Positions 38,690-46,600 of a stretch of 64,000 bases of DNA are shown in pieces; position 1 is the first letter of the stretch, and each line of letters starts with the position of its first letter. This DNA comes from Sediminibacterium sp. (GTDB lineage Bacteria > Bacteroidota > Bacteroidia > B-17B0 > Aurantibacillaceae). The notes beneath the pieces are model-generated. The model had not been told where the DNA came from and ran no database searches. It worked only from the letters and a program-made list of their open reading frames with translations. Location of the stretch: assembly GCA_030054095.1 (NCBI GenBank), contig JASGCO010000019.1, positions 17,366 to 81,365 on the forward strand. The letters run 5' to 3'. The position numbers and the translations under genes were made by a program.

Positions 38690-39427
38690 CTATTCTACTT
38701 CTGGCACCTGTAAGAGGGTATTAATGTCAGTTAATAACCGTTCTTGCTCCGATTTAAGATAATTAAGATCCATTGGACTGCCGCAATCTTCATTATTAAT
38801 CTGGTGGATTAGTATTCCATTGTTAAAGTAACTTCTTGTTTCTGTAATGATAGACTTCTTTAGATCAAAAGCTTCATTGCTATTATTGGACTTCATATAA
38901 GTAGAGTCAAAGTAAATAGGGAGGTTGTATTTAATCAGTTTTTCCAATACAAAAGATATTCTGCCATTTAATAAGTAATATTCGTTAAGTTTTTGGAAGG
39001 TTTCTCCAAATTTTCTACTAATAATTTTGTTGGGTAATTGTTTTGGATTGGAATTGTTTTTAATGTAAAAATAGTCCGTGTACCCTTCTTCCAGCGTCTT
39101 CCAATGCCTGGAGCGTTTCACATTACTCCATTTTTTTACACTATTTAGTTTTTTAAAATTTAAACGAATTGGTTTCAAGTCTTTAGTCATGTACTCATTC
39201 ACTATTACATCTTCAGTATTCACACTGCAATTAAGAAAACCTGTATCTGCCCTTGGTGTATAGGTATGTTGCACTTTTAAAGTCGTCTTGGATCTGGATA
39301 TACCACTATCTGTTAACCTCACAGAAATGGAAGTAACTGTTACCTCCTCTTTTTTTGAAGAGCAGGATAGGAGGAAGAAAAAGGTAACTGCAATAATAAG
39401 TTTAGTTAATAGTGATTTTGATAACAT
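38690..39427 (-). CDS. lipoprotein of unknown function
   Basis: 245 residues with a clear lipoprotein signal (FFFLLSCSSKKEE, lipidated Cys22). The mature part has no domain I recognise; it is rich in Lys, Asn and Ser and ends with a helix, YLKSEQERLLTDINTLL. The gene follows the lipoprotein gene at 39445-40425 by 17 bp on the same strand and is likely co-transcribed with it. Its codons are more A+T-rich than those of core genes nearby. Confidence 0.6.
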   Translation of the reverse strand: MLSKSLLTKLIIAVTFFFLLSCSSKKEEVTVTSISVRLTDSGISRSKTTLKVQHTYTPRADTGFLNCSVNTEDVIVNEYMTKDLKPIRLNFKKLNSVKKWSNVKRSRHWKTLEEGYTDYFYIKNNSNPKQLPNKIISRKFGETFQKLNEYYLLNGRISFVLEKLIKYNLPIYFDSTYMKSNNSNEAFDLKKSIITETRSYFNNGILIHQINNEDCGSPMDLNYLKSEQERLLTDINTLLQVPEVE

Positions 39428-39444
39428 AAATGAAGCCAGATCAT

Positions 39445-40425
39445 TTAATTATTCGGTTTTACATTTTTTAAAGTTGGTTTACCAAATGAAATGTCTTTTA
39501 GTAATACCCAGCCTTTAATATGCGTAGCGTTTCGTTCTTCCGAGTCAAAAAAGAAATTGTATTTGGAAATAGGGGGAGTAAGCATAGTAACATATGCCCA
39601 CTCTCGATTTCTTTCTGTTTTGATGGCAGTAGCATATCCCTTTGATCCAGTAGGAAAATAACCAATAACAGTTCCATTAGCGCCAATCATATCCAGTTCG
39701 GTACTATCCAGTTCATATGTTTGAAAACGTAATGGCATATTAGTAGTAATTGTTTCGAACAGACGTGATGAAAGTAACTTTTGATTTATGGGGGCTTCCG
39801 TTTGGCTTAAATAACCAATTACAGAGTCGCTGGAAATAATAAGCTTATTGTTTGAATGTTTAACGAAATAGTGATGTTCAGTAATAACTGGATCGGCGCA
39901 ACAGCCTGGATTATACAAACAAAAGCGTAAGAGAGAATCGTTTGAAATGTGTATACTTAAAGGTTGAGTATACCCTTCAAAAATTTGTTCGTAATGCTCT
40001 TCTATAAAAAGAAAAATACTTGTTTTAAAAGGTTCTCCCCCGCTAGGTCCCACAAATAAAACATCTTTTAATCTGTCTCCGTTTAGGTCAAGAACGTAAA
40101 GGAATTGTGAGAGTTCTTGAGGACTTCCAGAGTAATCAGAATAGGGTTTCAGAACATTAAAATAACTGTCAGCAATAAGTCTGGATAGGGAAGTGTCAGA
40201 ATGTTGAATGAGATACTGTAAGGCATCACTACTATCCTTTTTAAAGGATAATCTCGGAATATTTTCTGTCCATTGATAGTATTTCTCTCTTTTAATGGAA
40301 TCAGATGTGCCTTTATTAATGGTTTTGTTGCTGGTTAAATTATCTGAACAACCGGTGAATGTATATAGGCCGTATATTAAGTAAAGGTAAGTTAGGTAAG
40401 ATTTAAAGTTGGGTGAAATAATCAT
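39445..40425 (-). CDS. lipoprotein with calcium-loop and SH3-like C-terminal part
   Basis: 326 residues. The signal ends in a lipobox FTGC (Cys26). In the middle, LDLNGDRLKDVLFVG is a DxNxD calcium loop of the FG-GAP/VCBS kind. It is followed by a CCAD pair of adjacent cysteines (NPGCCADPV). The C-terminal region, ANGTVIGYFPTGSKGYATA ... EWAYVTM ... GWVLLKD, has the strand pattern of a bacterial SH3 domain. Function unknown. It is the first gene of a two-gene unit with the lipoprotein at 38690. The gcvP terminator lies just upstream. Confidence 0.6.
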   Translation of the reverse strand: MIISPNFKSYLTYLYLIYGLYTFTGCSDNLTSNKTINKGTSDSIKREKYYQWTENIPRLSFKKDSSDALQYLIQHSDTSLSRLIADSYFNVLKPYSDYSGSPQELSQFLYVLDLNGDRLKDVLFVGPSGGEPFKTSIFLFIEEHYEQIFEGYTQPLSIHISNDSLLRFCLYNPGCCADPVITEHHYFVKHSNNKLIISSDSVIGYLSQTEAPINQKLLSSRLFETITTNMPLRFQTYELDSTELDMIGANGTVIGYFPTGSKGYATAIKTERNREWAYVTMLTPPISKYNFFFDSEERNATHIKGWVLLKDISFGKPTLKNVKPNN

Positions 40426-40457
40426 TTGTTTATACCAAGTAGAATTTCTATAAAACT

Positions 40458-40487
40458 AAAAGAGCACCTTATTTCAGGTGCTCTTTT
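40458..40487 (-). terminator. terminator of gcvP
   Basis: Perfect 12-bp stem AAAAGAGCACCT (40458-40469) and AGGTGCTCTTTT (40476-40487) with a six-base loop, just past the gcvP stop. Its symmetry would also allow function on the other strand. Confidence 0.85.
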
Positions 40488-40494
40488 AACTAAA

Positions 40495-43350
40495 CTAAGC
40501 GTTCACAGCTTCTTCCATATAACTTTCAATCGGCGCGCAACTGCATACCAAATGACGGTCGCCATAGGCATTATCCACGCGGGCAACGCTTGGCCAGAAT
40601 TTATTGGCTTTTACCCAGCTTAACGGGAAAGCAGCTTTCTCGCGGCTGTATGGCTTATCGTAGGTGTCGGCCACTACCAGTTTAGCGGTATGTGGCGCGT
40701 TTTTAATCACGTTATTTACCTTATCGGCTTTACCGTCTATAATTTCCTGAATTTCGTTACGTATCGAAATCATGGCTTCGCAAAAACGGTCTAACTCCGC
40801 TTTGCTTTCACTTTCGGTTGGCTCCACCATCAATGTATTTACTACCGGAAATGCTACGGTAGGGGCATGAAAACCGTAATCCATCAAACGTTTTGCCATA
40901 TCGGCCACTTCTACGCCGCTGGCCATTTTAAAGTCGTTGCAATCCAGAATCATTTCGTGCGCGCAACGGTCTTTACTACCAGTATAAAGGATCTTGTAAT
41001 GATCTTTTAATACTTCTTTCATGTAGTTGGCATTCAGAATAGCTGTTTCTGTAGCTGCTTTTAACCCATCGCTACCCAGCATTTTAATGTAACCGTAGCT
41101 GATCAGCAAAATAAGAGCGCTTCCATACGGAGCGGCACTTACCGCGTGAATGCCTTTTTCGCCACCGGTGTTTACAACCGGATGTGAAGGCAGGTAAGGT
41201 ACTAATTTTTCAACCACACCAATCGGGCCCATGCCGGGTCCGCCACCACCATGTGGAATGGCAAAGGTTTTGTGCAGGTTCAGGTGACACACATCCGCGC
41301 CAATGTTACCGGGAGACGTTAAGCCCACCTGAGCGTTCATATTGGCTCCATCCATGTAAACCAGACCGCCATTGTCGTGAATAATTTTGGTAATATCGGT
41401 AATCCCTTCTTCGTACACACCGTGCGTACTTGGATAGGTAACCATTAAACAACTGAGTGTGTCTTTGTATTGTTCGGCTTTTGCTTTCAAATCAACAATG
41501 TCCACATTTCCTCTTTCATCGCATTTAACCACCACAATGTCCATACCCGCCATAGCGGCACTGGCCGGATTGGTACCATGCGCTGAAGAAGGAATCAGAG
41601 CTACTTTTCGGTGTGCTCCGCCATTGGCCAGATGGTACTGACGGATAACCATAAGCCCCGCGTATTCACCCTGAGCGCCTGAATTAGGCTGGAAACTCAT
41701 TTTGGCAAATCCGGTAATATTACTTAAATCCTTATCTAAAGCGGCAATCATTTCGCTGTACCCTTGTGCCTGATCGGCTGGAACAAAGGGGTGAATATTA
41801 GCCCATTCCGGCCAGGTAAGCGGTAATAATTCAGAGGCCGCGTTTAATTTCATGGTACATGACCCTAACGATATCATAGAGTGAACCAACGAAAGGTCTT
41901 TATTTTCGAGACGTTTAATATAACGCATCATTTCGCTTTCGCTGTGATACGAATTAAATGTAGGATGCGTGAGGTAAGCCGAACTGCGTTTCAGGCTACC
42001 ACTAATAACGGTGCTGTTTTCAATACTGCCATTGTGTTGTACGCCAAATACCGCTAAAACATCGGTAACGTCACTTTCTTCAACCGTTTGATCAATACTG
42101 ATACCCACGTGTTTTGCATCAATGATGCGGAAGTTAATGCCCGTGTTTACAGCAGCCGCGTTAATTTTTTGCGCGTCGCAGGCTACTACTATGGTATCAA
42201 AATAAAGATTGGTTTTTACATCGAGTCCCGCTTTTTTCAAAGCGTTGGCAATGGTGTACGTTGTGTCGTGTATTTGTCCGGCAATGGCCTTAATACCATC
42301 CGGGCCGTGATACACCGCGTACATACTGGCCATAATAGCTAACAGTGCCTGCGCGGTACAAATATTAGAAGTGGCTTTGTCGCGTTTAATGTGTTGTTCG
42401 CGGGTTTGAAGTGCCATGCGTAAGGCCTGGTTGCCTTCGGCATCCACACTCACTCCAATAATACGGCCGGGAATTAGGCGTTTGTAATCTTCGCGGCAGC
42501 AGAAAAACGCGGCGTGTGGTCCACCATAACCCAATGGCACACCAAAGCGCTGCGAGTTACCATACACCACATCGGCACCCCATTCGCCCGGAGGCGTTAA
42601 CAGAGCCAGAGCCATCAGATCTGAACCAACAGCTACCTGAATGCCCAATTCCTTGCAAGTTTCTACATACGATTTATAATCATTGGCCTCGCCGTTAATA
42701 TCGGGATACTGAATCACCGATCCAAAGAACGAATCATCCAGTTTGGTAGCGGTAACACTTCCTACTACTACATCTATACCCACAGGTCCGGTGCGGGTTT
42801 TAATCACATCAATCACCTGAGGAAAACAAGTTTCGCTTACAAACAACTTGTTAGCCCCTGCTTTTTGTTTTTCGCGACTGCGGTTGCTGTAAAACATAAA
42901 TACTGCTTCGGCAGCGGCTGTAGCATCATCTAACAAACTGGCATTAGCCAAAGGCATGGCGGTTAAGTCCATGGCCATGGTTTGAAAATTCAGAATGGCT
43001 TCTAAACGGCCCTGAGCAATTTCGGCCTGATAAGGGGTGTAAGCCGTGTACCAGCCTGGATTTTCGAGAATGTTACGTTGTATAACAGCCGGTAAAATGG
43101 TGTTGTAATACCCCAAACCAATGTATGAACGGAATACCTTATTCTTTTTACCCAGTGCGCGCAAATGCTTGTGATACTGAAATTCAGTAAGAGCTTTCCC
43201 CACAGCCAGTGGCTGCTTTAAGCGGATTGCATCGGGTACGGTTTGAGAAATAAGGTCGTTAACACTGCTAACACCTATTTTTTTAAGCATGGATTTAACC
43301 TCTTGCTCGCGAGGGCCATTGTGGCGGTTTACAAAATTATCCGTTGCCAT
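40495..43350 (-). CDS. gcvP: glycine dehydrogenase (decarboxylating), glycine cleavage P protein
   Basis: 951 residues, the unsplit homodimeric form. It begins MATDNFVNRHNGP, the usual GcvP start. The PLP-binding lysine is Lys694 in HLNLHKTFAIPHGGGGPG. The N-terminal half contains LGYYNTILPAVIQRNILENPGWYTAYTPYQAEI. With GcvH, GcvT and lipoamide dehydrogenase (not in the window) it releases CO2 from glycine and passes the aminomethyl group on, feeding one-carbon units to folate. It appears monocistronic, followed by a strong terminator and divergent from the hypothetical gene at 43459. Confidence 0.95.
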   Translation of the reverse strand: MATDNFVNRHNGPREQEVKSMLKKIGVSSVNDLISQTVPDAIRLKQPLAVGKALTEFQYHKHLRALGKKNKVFRSYIGLGYYNTILPAVIQRNILENPGWYTAYTPYQAEIAQGRLEAILNFQTMAMDLTAMPLANASLLDDATAAAEAVFMFYSNRSREKQKAGANKLFVSETCFPQVIDVIKTRTGPVGIDVVVGSVTATKLDDSFFGSVIQYPDINGEANDYKSYVETCKELGIQVAVGSDLMALALLTPPGEWGADVVYGNSQRFGVPLGYGGPHAAFFCCREDYKRLIPGRIIGVSVDAEGNQALRMALQTREQHIKRDKATSNICTAQALLAIMASMYAVYHGPDGIKAIAGQIHDTTYTIANALKKAGLDVKTNLYFDTIVVACDAQKINAAAVNTGINFRIIDAKHVGISIDQTVEESDVTDVLAVFGVQHNGSIENSTVISGSLKRSSAYLTHPTFNSYHSESEMMRYIKRLENKDLSLVHSMISLGSCTMKLNAASELLPLTWPEWANIHPFVPADQAQGYSEMIAALDKDLSNITGFAKMSFQPNSGAQGEYAGLMVIRQYHLANGGAHRKVALIPSSAHGTNPASAAMAGMDIVVVKCDERGNVDIVDLKAKAEQYKDTLSCLMVTYPSTHGVYEEGITDITKIIHDNGGLVYMDGANMNAQVGLTSPGNIGADVCHLNLHKTFAIPHGGGGPGMGPIGVVEKLVPYLPSHPVVNTGGEKGIHAVSAAPYGSALILLISYGYIKMLGSDGLKAATETAILNANYMKEVLKDHYKILYTGSKDRCAHEMILDCNDFKMASGVEVADMAKRLMDYGFHAPTVAFPVVNTLMVEPTESESKAELDRFCEAMISIRNEIQEIIDGKADKVNNVIKNAPHTAKLVVADTYDKPYSREKAAFPLSWVKANKFWPSVARVDNAYGDRHLVCSCAPIESYMEEAVNA

Positions 43351-43458
43351 TCTAAAATTAATTTTCAGCCAATAAAATTAAGCATTTAAAAGGGATTAAC
43401 GTCGGATTGTTAATTAAAAAGTGTCAGTGTTAAGAACCAAAAAAGTATCTTTAAACCC

Positions 43459-44112
43459 ATGTTATACCGCTGTTTCGCCTTTCTTGTTGCAGGACTGTTT
43501 ATGGGAATGCAATTGCTTTGCCAGGAGATTAAAAAGGATACCATTTATCTGATGAATGGAAATGTAATAAACGAAATGGTGCTCGATACAAGTTTAGGCG
43601 CGGTAACGATTAATCATCCCAGTAAAATCAATAAAAAGCTGCATTTCGAAAACGATCAGTTGTATTCGGTGCATTACCATACCGGTATCCGTCAGCAGTA
43701 TTATGTGCAGGATACTGTAAGGGGGAATTGGTTTACGAGAGAGGAAATGTGGCTATTTATGAAAGGAGAGCGGGATGCCAAAAAGGGATTTAAAGCCCGT
43801 GGAGCGCTTATTGGTTCCGGCGTAGCTGGTCTGGTGGGAGGTTTAACAGGGACGTTTTTTGCTCCCATTGCACCTTATGGCTACATGGCCCTGAGCGGAA
43901 TTACCAAAGTAAGGATACGGCATCATACCGTTAGTAACCCCAATTACCTCGAAAGTGATGCGTACATTTTAGGATACGAACGGGTTGCGCGCCAAAAACG
44001 TCGTACCCAATCGTTATTGGGGGGAACAGCCGGGCTCATTTTAGGGTACGTTTTATATGCCGCCCTGCACCAGTATTATCCGGAAACCATTAATGTAGGA
44101 TTCAGTAAGTAA
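43459..44112 (+). CDS. exported or membrane protein of unknown function
   Basis: 217 residues. The signal peptide ([22 protein letters not shown]) is followed by a beta-rich part with [19 protein letters not shown], a pattern often seen at the start of small Bacteroidota periplasmic proteins. Two glycine-rich hydrophobic segments follow: [20 protein letters not shown] and [19 protein letters not shown]. These look like glycine-zipper membrane helices. No family name can be given. The purT gene starts 17 bp downstream, so the two may be co-transcribed. Confidence 0.6.
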   Translation: MLYRCFAFLVAGLFMGMQLLCQEIKKDTIYLMNGNVINEMVLDTSLGAVTINHPSKINKKLHFENDQLYSVHYHTGIRQQYYVQDTVRGNWFTREEMWLFMKGERDAKKGFKARGALIGSGVAGLVGGLTGTFFAPIAPYGYMALSGITKVRIRHHTVSNPNYLESDAYILGYERVARQKRRTQSLLGGTAGLILGYVLYAALHQYYPETINVGFSK

Positions 44113-44129
44113 ACATCTTTAACATCTTT

Positions 44130-45299
44130 ATGGCGTATCAGAAAAAAGTAATGCTGCTGGGTAGCGGCGAATTGGGAAAAGAAGTGGTAATTGCCCTGCA
44201 ACGACTGGGACAATACGTTATTGCAGTAGATAATTATACGGGCGCGCCGGCCATGCAGGTGGCGCACACGTACGAAGTGGTTAATATGCTCGATGGCGCG
44301 GCGCTCGACGCGGTGGTGGCCAAACATACTCCCGATTTAATTGTACCGGAAATTGAAGCCATTCGCACCGAACGGTTTTACGATTACGAAAAGCAAGGCA
44401 TTACCGTTGTGCCCAGCGCACGGGCTGCTAATTTCACCATGAACCGTAAAGCCATACGCGATCTGGCCGCCAAAGAACTGGGCTTACGTACGGCTCGTTA
44501 CCAGTATGCCGACACTCTGGAAGATTTTAAAACAGCTGTTAAAGCTATTGGTATTCCCTGTGTGGTAAAACCGTTAATGAGCAGCAGCGGAAAAGGACAA
44601 AGCGTTTTAAAACGGGAAGAGGATATTGAAAAGGTATGGCAGTACGCCATGGACGGATCGCGTGGCGATTACCGTGAAGTAATAGTAGAAGCATTTATTC
44701 AGTTTCATACAGAAATAACCTTGTTAACCGTCACCCAGAAACAAGGCCCAACCTTGTTTTGTCCGCCCATTGGTCACCGGCAGGAGCGGGGCGATTATCA
44801 GGAAAGCTGGCAACCATGTATCATCAGCGATAAGGATTTGACTGAAGCCAGAGATATGGCCGAAAAAGTAACCAAAGCCCTGAGCGGCGCGGGATTATGG
44901 GGCGTTGAATTTTTCCTTACCAACGAAGGGGTTTATTTTTCAGAACTGTCGCCACGTCCACACGATACAGGCATGGTAACATTGGCCGGAACGCAGAATT
45001 TAAGCGAATTTGAACTGCATGCCCGTGCTATTTTAGGATTACCCATTCCTGAAATTACACTCGAGCGAAGCGGTGCCTCGGCTGTTGTGCTGGCAGAGCG
45101 GGAGGGAGGTCAGCCCGATTATACCGGAATAGAAGCTGTATTGGCATATTCCCAAACAGACGTGAGGGTATTTAATAAGCCATCCACACGGCCTTACCGC
45201 CGTATGGCAGTAGTGTTGTGTTACGATGATAAAACGAAGAATGTAGAAGACGTTAAGCACAAAGCCATTCAACTGGCGGCACAGATAAAACTAAACTAA
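44130..45299 (+). CDS. purT: formate-dependent phosphoribosylglycinamide formyltransferase
   Basis: 389 residues with the ATP-grasp layout. The N-terminal motif [20 protein letters not shown] binds [23 protein letters not shown] and [12 protein letters not shown] (the ATP-binding loop) follow, then [28 protein letters not shown]. PurT makes formyl-GAR from GAR, formate and ATP, an alternative to folate-dependent PurN. It is distinguished from PurK by the [11 protein letters not shown] ending and by length. It lies between two unknown genes, the downstream one starting 1 bp after its stop. Confidence 0.93.
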   Translation: MAYQKKVMLLGSGELGKEVVIALQRLGQYVIAVDNYTGAPAMQVAHTYEVVNMLDGAALDAVVAKHTPDLIVPEIEAIRTERFYDYEKQGITVVPSARAANFTMNRKAIRDLAAKELGLRTARYQYADTLEDFKTAVKAIGIPCVVKPLMSSSGKGQSVLKREEDIEKVWQYAMDGSRGDYREVIVEAFIQFHTEITLLTVTQKQGPTLFCPPIGHRQERGDYQESWQPCIISDKDLTEARDMAEKVTKALSGAGLWGVEFFLTNEGVYFSELSPRPHDTGMVTLAGTQNLSEFELHARAILGLPIPEITLERSGASAVVLAEREGGQPDYTGIEAVLAYSQTDVRVFNKPSTRPYRRMAVVLCYDDKTKNVEDVKHKAIQLAAQIKLN

Positions 45300-45300
45300 C

Positions 45301-45858
45301 ATGCGCCTTTGGATTAGTGTTACCGTTTGGCTGTTATCGCTTACCGCCTTTGTTTACGGGCAATCGCCGGTATTTGATGAAAAATATAAATCAACAGCCA
45401 TAGCAGCGTTAAAGGTAAATGATTCGCTGATCGTGTACCAATGCCATGTGGAACAGGCGGTGCAAACCACCGTAACCGACAAAGGACAGGTATTGGAGGG
45501 ACAGAAAAAGAATTTCAGTATTTCGGAAAAGTACGTAATCACCCGTTCAGATACCGGCTACCGTTTAAAGTATTATACTTCGGCATTAACTGTTTTTCCT
45601 AACCGTAAATTTTCCGGCTTAAAAAAGAAAGAACGAAAGTATTGGGAATTTAAAATGGAACGTACGGCTGAGTTAAATGAACACGATGTGATGGTATTTG
45701 CCGCGGCAGAAAAACTAGGGAAAGAAACCACCGAATACGATTTTACCATCTCCAAATACACCACTAATCAGGTTATTTTTAAAGGTCGCTCCTTAATGCG
45801 GCAATTGGTATTAGAAACGCCATTAACCATACGTCAATCCCTGCAGTGTTTTAAATAG
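45301..45858 (+). CDS. small exported protein of unknown function
   Basis: 185 residues with a signal peptide (cleavage near VYGQ, residue 21). The mature part looks like a single beta-rich domain (strands such as YVITRSDTGYRLKYYTSALTVF, and FKMERTAELNEHDVMVFAAAEKL) with a lone Cys near the end. I do not recognise it. The start is 1 bp after the purT stop. Downstream lies the palindrome and G+C-rich island, so this is the last gene of its unit. Confidence 0.55.
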   Translation: MRLWISVTVWLLSLTAFVYGQSPVFDEKYKSTAIAALKVNDSLIVYQCHVEQAVQTTVTDKGQVLEGQKKNFSISEKYVITRSDTGYRLKYYTSALTVFPNRKFSGLKKKERKYWEFKMERTAELNEHDVMVFAAAEKLGKETTEYDFTISKYTTNQVIFKGRSLMRQLVLETPLTIRQSLQCFK

Positions 45859-45883
45859 CAGGCGCATCCACCTGCCAACACGT

Positions 45884-45919
45884 TACCTTTTCCAAAGTTC
45901 CGGAACTTTGGAAAAGGTA
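45884..45919. repeat. perfect 36-bp palindrome
   Basis: The half-site TACCTTTTCCAAAGTTCC (45884-45901) is followed directly by its exact reverse complement (45902-45919). It would form an 18-bp hairpin with no loop bases to spare, or bind a dimeric protein. It lies 25 bp after a stop codon but has no T tract, so it is not a standard terminator. It directly abuts the G+C-rich island. Confidence 0.85.
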
Positions 45920-45920
45920 G

Positions 45921-46060
45921 TCCACCCACTGTGGCCGGGCTTTCCGCTTTAGCCTGCGCTGGCTTTTGCGGCATCGCATCCGGCTGCGGGGGCTCTGTTC
46001 CGCCGCCGCCTCGCCCGTGCGCTGACTTGCAACACCCAGCACAGGGCTGCCGCTTCAATC
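45921..46060. repeat. G+C-rich intergenic island, probable dispersed repeat
   Basis: By hand count about 95 of 140 bases are G or C, against roughly 40% for the window. It contains runs such as CGCCGCCGCC and ends in a CCGCTTCAATCCCT block of the kind that recurs in intergenic repeats of Flavobacteria and relatives. It has no coding signs. Together with the palindrome it looks like a non-coding mobile or REP-like element; dispersal in the genome cannot be tested from one window. Confidence 0.5.
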
Positions 46061-46120
46061 CCTATGCGAAAGAAGGAATTGCTATTACATAATTTGGGTT
46101 AATAACGAACCCGGCCGAAT

Positions 46121-46159
46121 AAAAAATGCCCACCAGATATAATCCGGTGAGCATTTTTT
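46121..46159. terminator. intrinsic terminator between convergent genes
   Basis: Arms AAAAAATGCCCACC (46121-46134) and GGTGAGCATTTTTT (46146-46159) pair with one mismatch. It serves the cytochrome c lipoprotein gene on the minus strand and possibly the hypothetical gene on the plus strand. Confidence 0.75.
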
Positions 46160-46197
46160 CAGCGTCAGATAAAGTCTAAACAGTTTTTGTATCCTTA

Positions 46198-46581
46198 CTA
46201 CTTTCCGGCAATTGTATTGGCATCGCGAAACGATAAAATGTACTTGGTTAACTGCGCTTTTTGTTCGGCGCTTAGATTGGCTTTCGGGCTCATGTCATCA
46301 ATTTCATGCAACCATTTTTTTTCTGAGAAACCCGGAATGTCGTAAGCCTGATGACATGATGTACATGGATTATAAAATATAGCCTGTCCTTTATTTAGTT
46401 CATCAAGGGTAACATCGGGCCATCTTTTTTTAGCGGCCGTCAGTTCTTTTTCTCCCGGCATATTGGGGGTTAACGGTTTAGTTTCTGTTTTAGTGGTATT
46501 ACCCGATTTGGTACTGGTACAAAAACTCAGTCCTCCGGCTACAAGAACTGTAAATAATAGAAGCGCTTTTTTTTGTTTCAT
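46198..46581 (-). CDS. cytochrome c-like heme lipoprotein
   Basis: 127 residues. The signal ends at SFC, a lipobox-like cysteine (Cys21). The heme-binding motif CTSCH (CxxCH) is present near residue 73-77, and the later Met in IDDMSPKA is the likely sixth ligand. It is probably a small class I cytochrome c anchored to a membrane and facing the periplasm, carrying electrons to an unknown partner. It follows the S41 protease gene after 19 bp on the same strand. Confidence 0.8.
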   Translation of the reverse strand: MKQKKALLLFTVLVAGGLSFCTSTKSGNTTKTETKPLTPNMPGEKELTAAKKRWPDVTLDELNKGQAIFYNPCTSCHQAYDIPGFSEKKWLHEIDDMSPKANLSAEQKAQLTKYILSFRDANTIAGK

Positions 46582-46600
46582 AATAATTCAGTGTTTTAAG

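Larger units (their letters stand above)
45859..46197. other. intergenic region with palindrome, G+C-rich island and terminator
   Basis: 339 bp without a supported gene. From left to right it holds a perfect 36-bp palindrome (45884-45919), a stretch of about two-thirds G+C (45921-46060), a small GGGTT/AACCC hairpin (46096-46112) and an intrinsic terminator (46121-46159). Two short minus-strand frames across the G+C-rich part look like chance products of composition. Confidence 0.7.

Noticed and set aside
45834..46058. Minus-strand frames across the G+C-rich island
   Set aside because: Arg/Ala/Gly/Pro-rich products that follow from base composition; no start context, no family, and they cross the palindrome.
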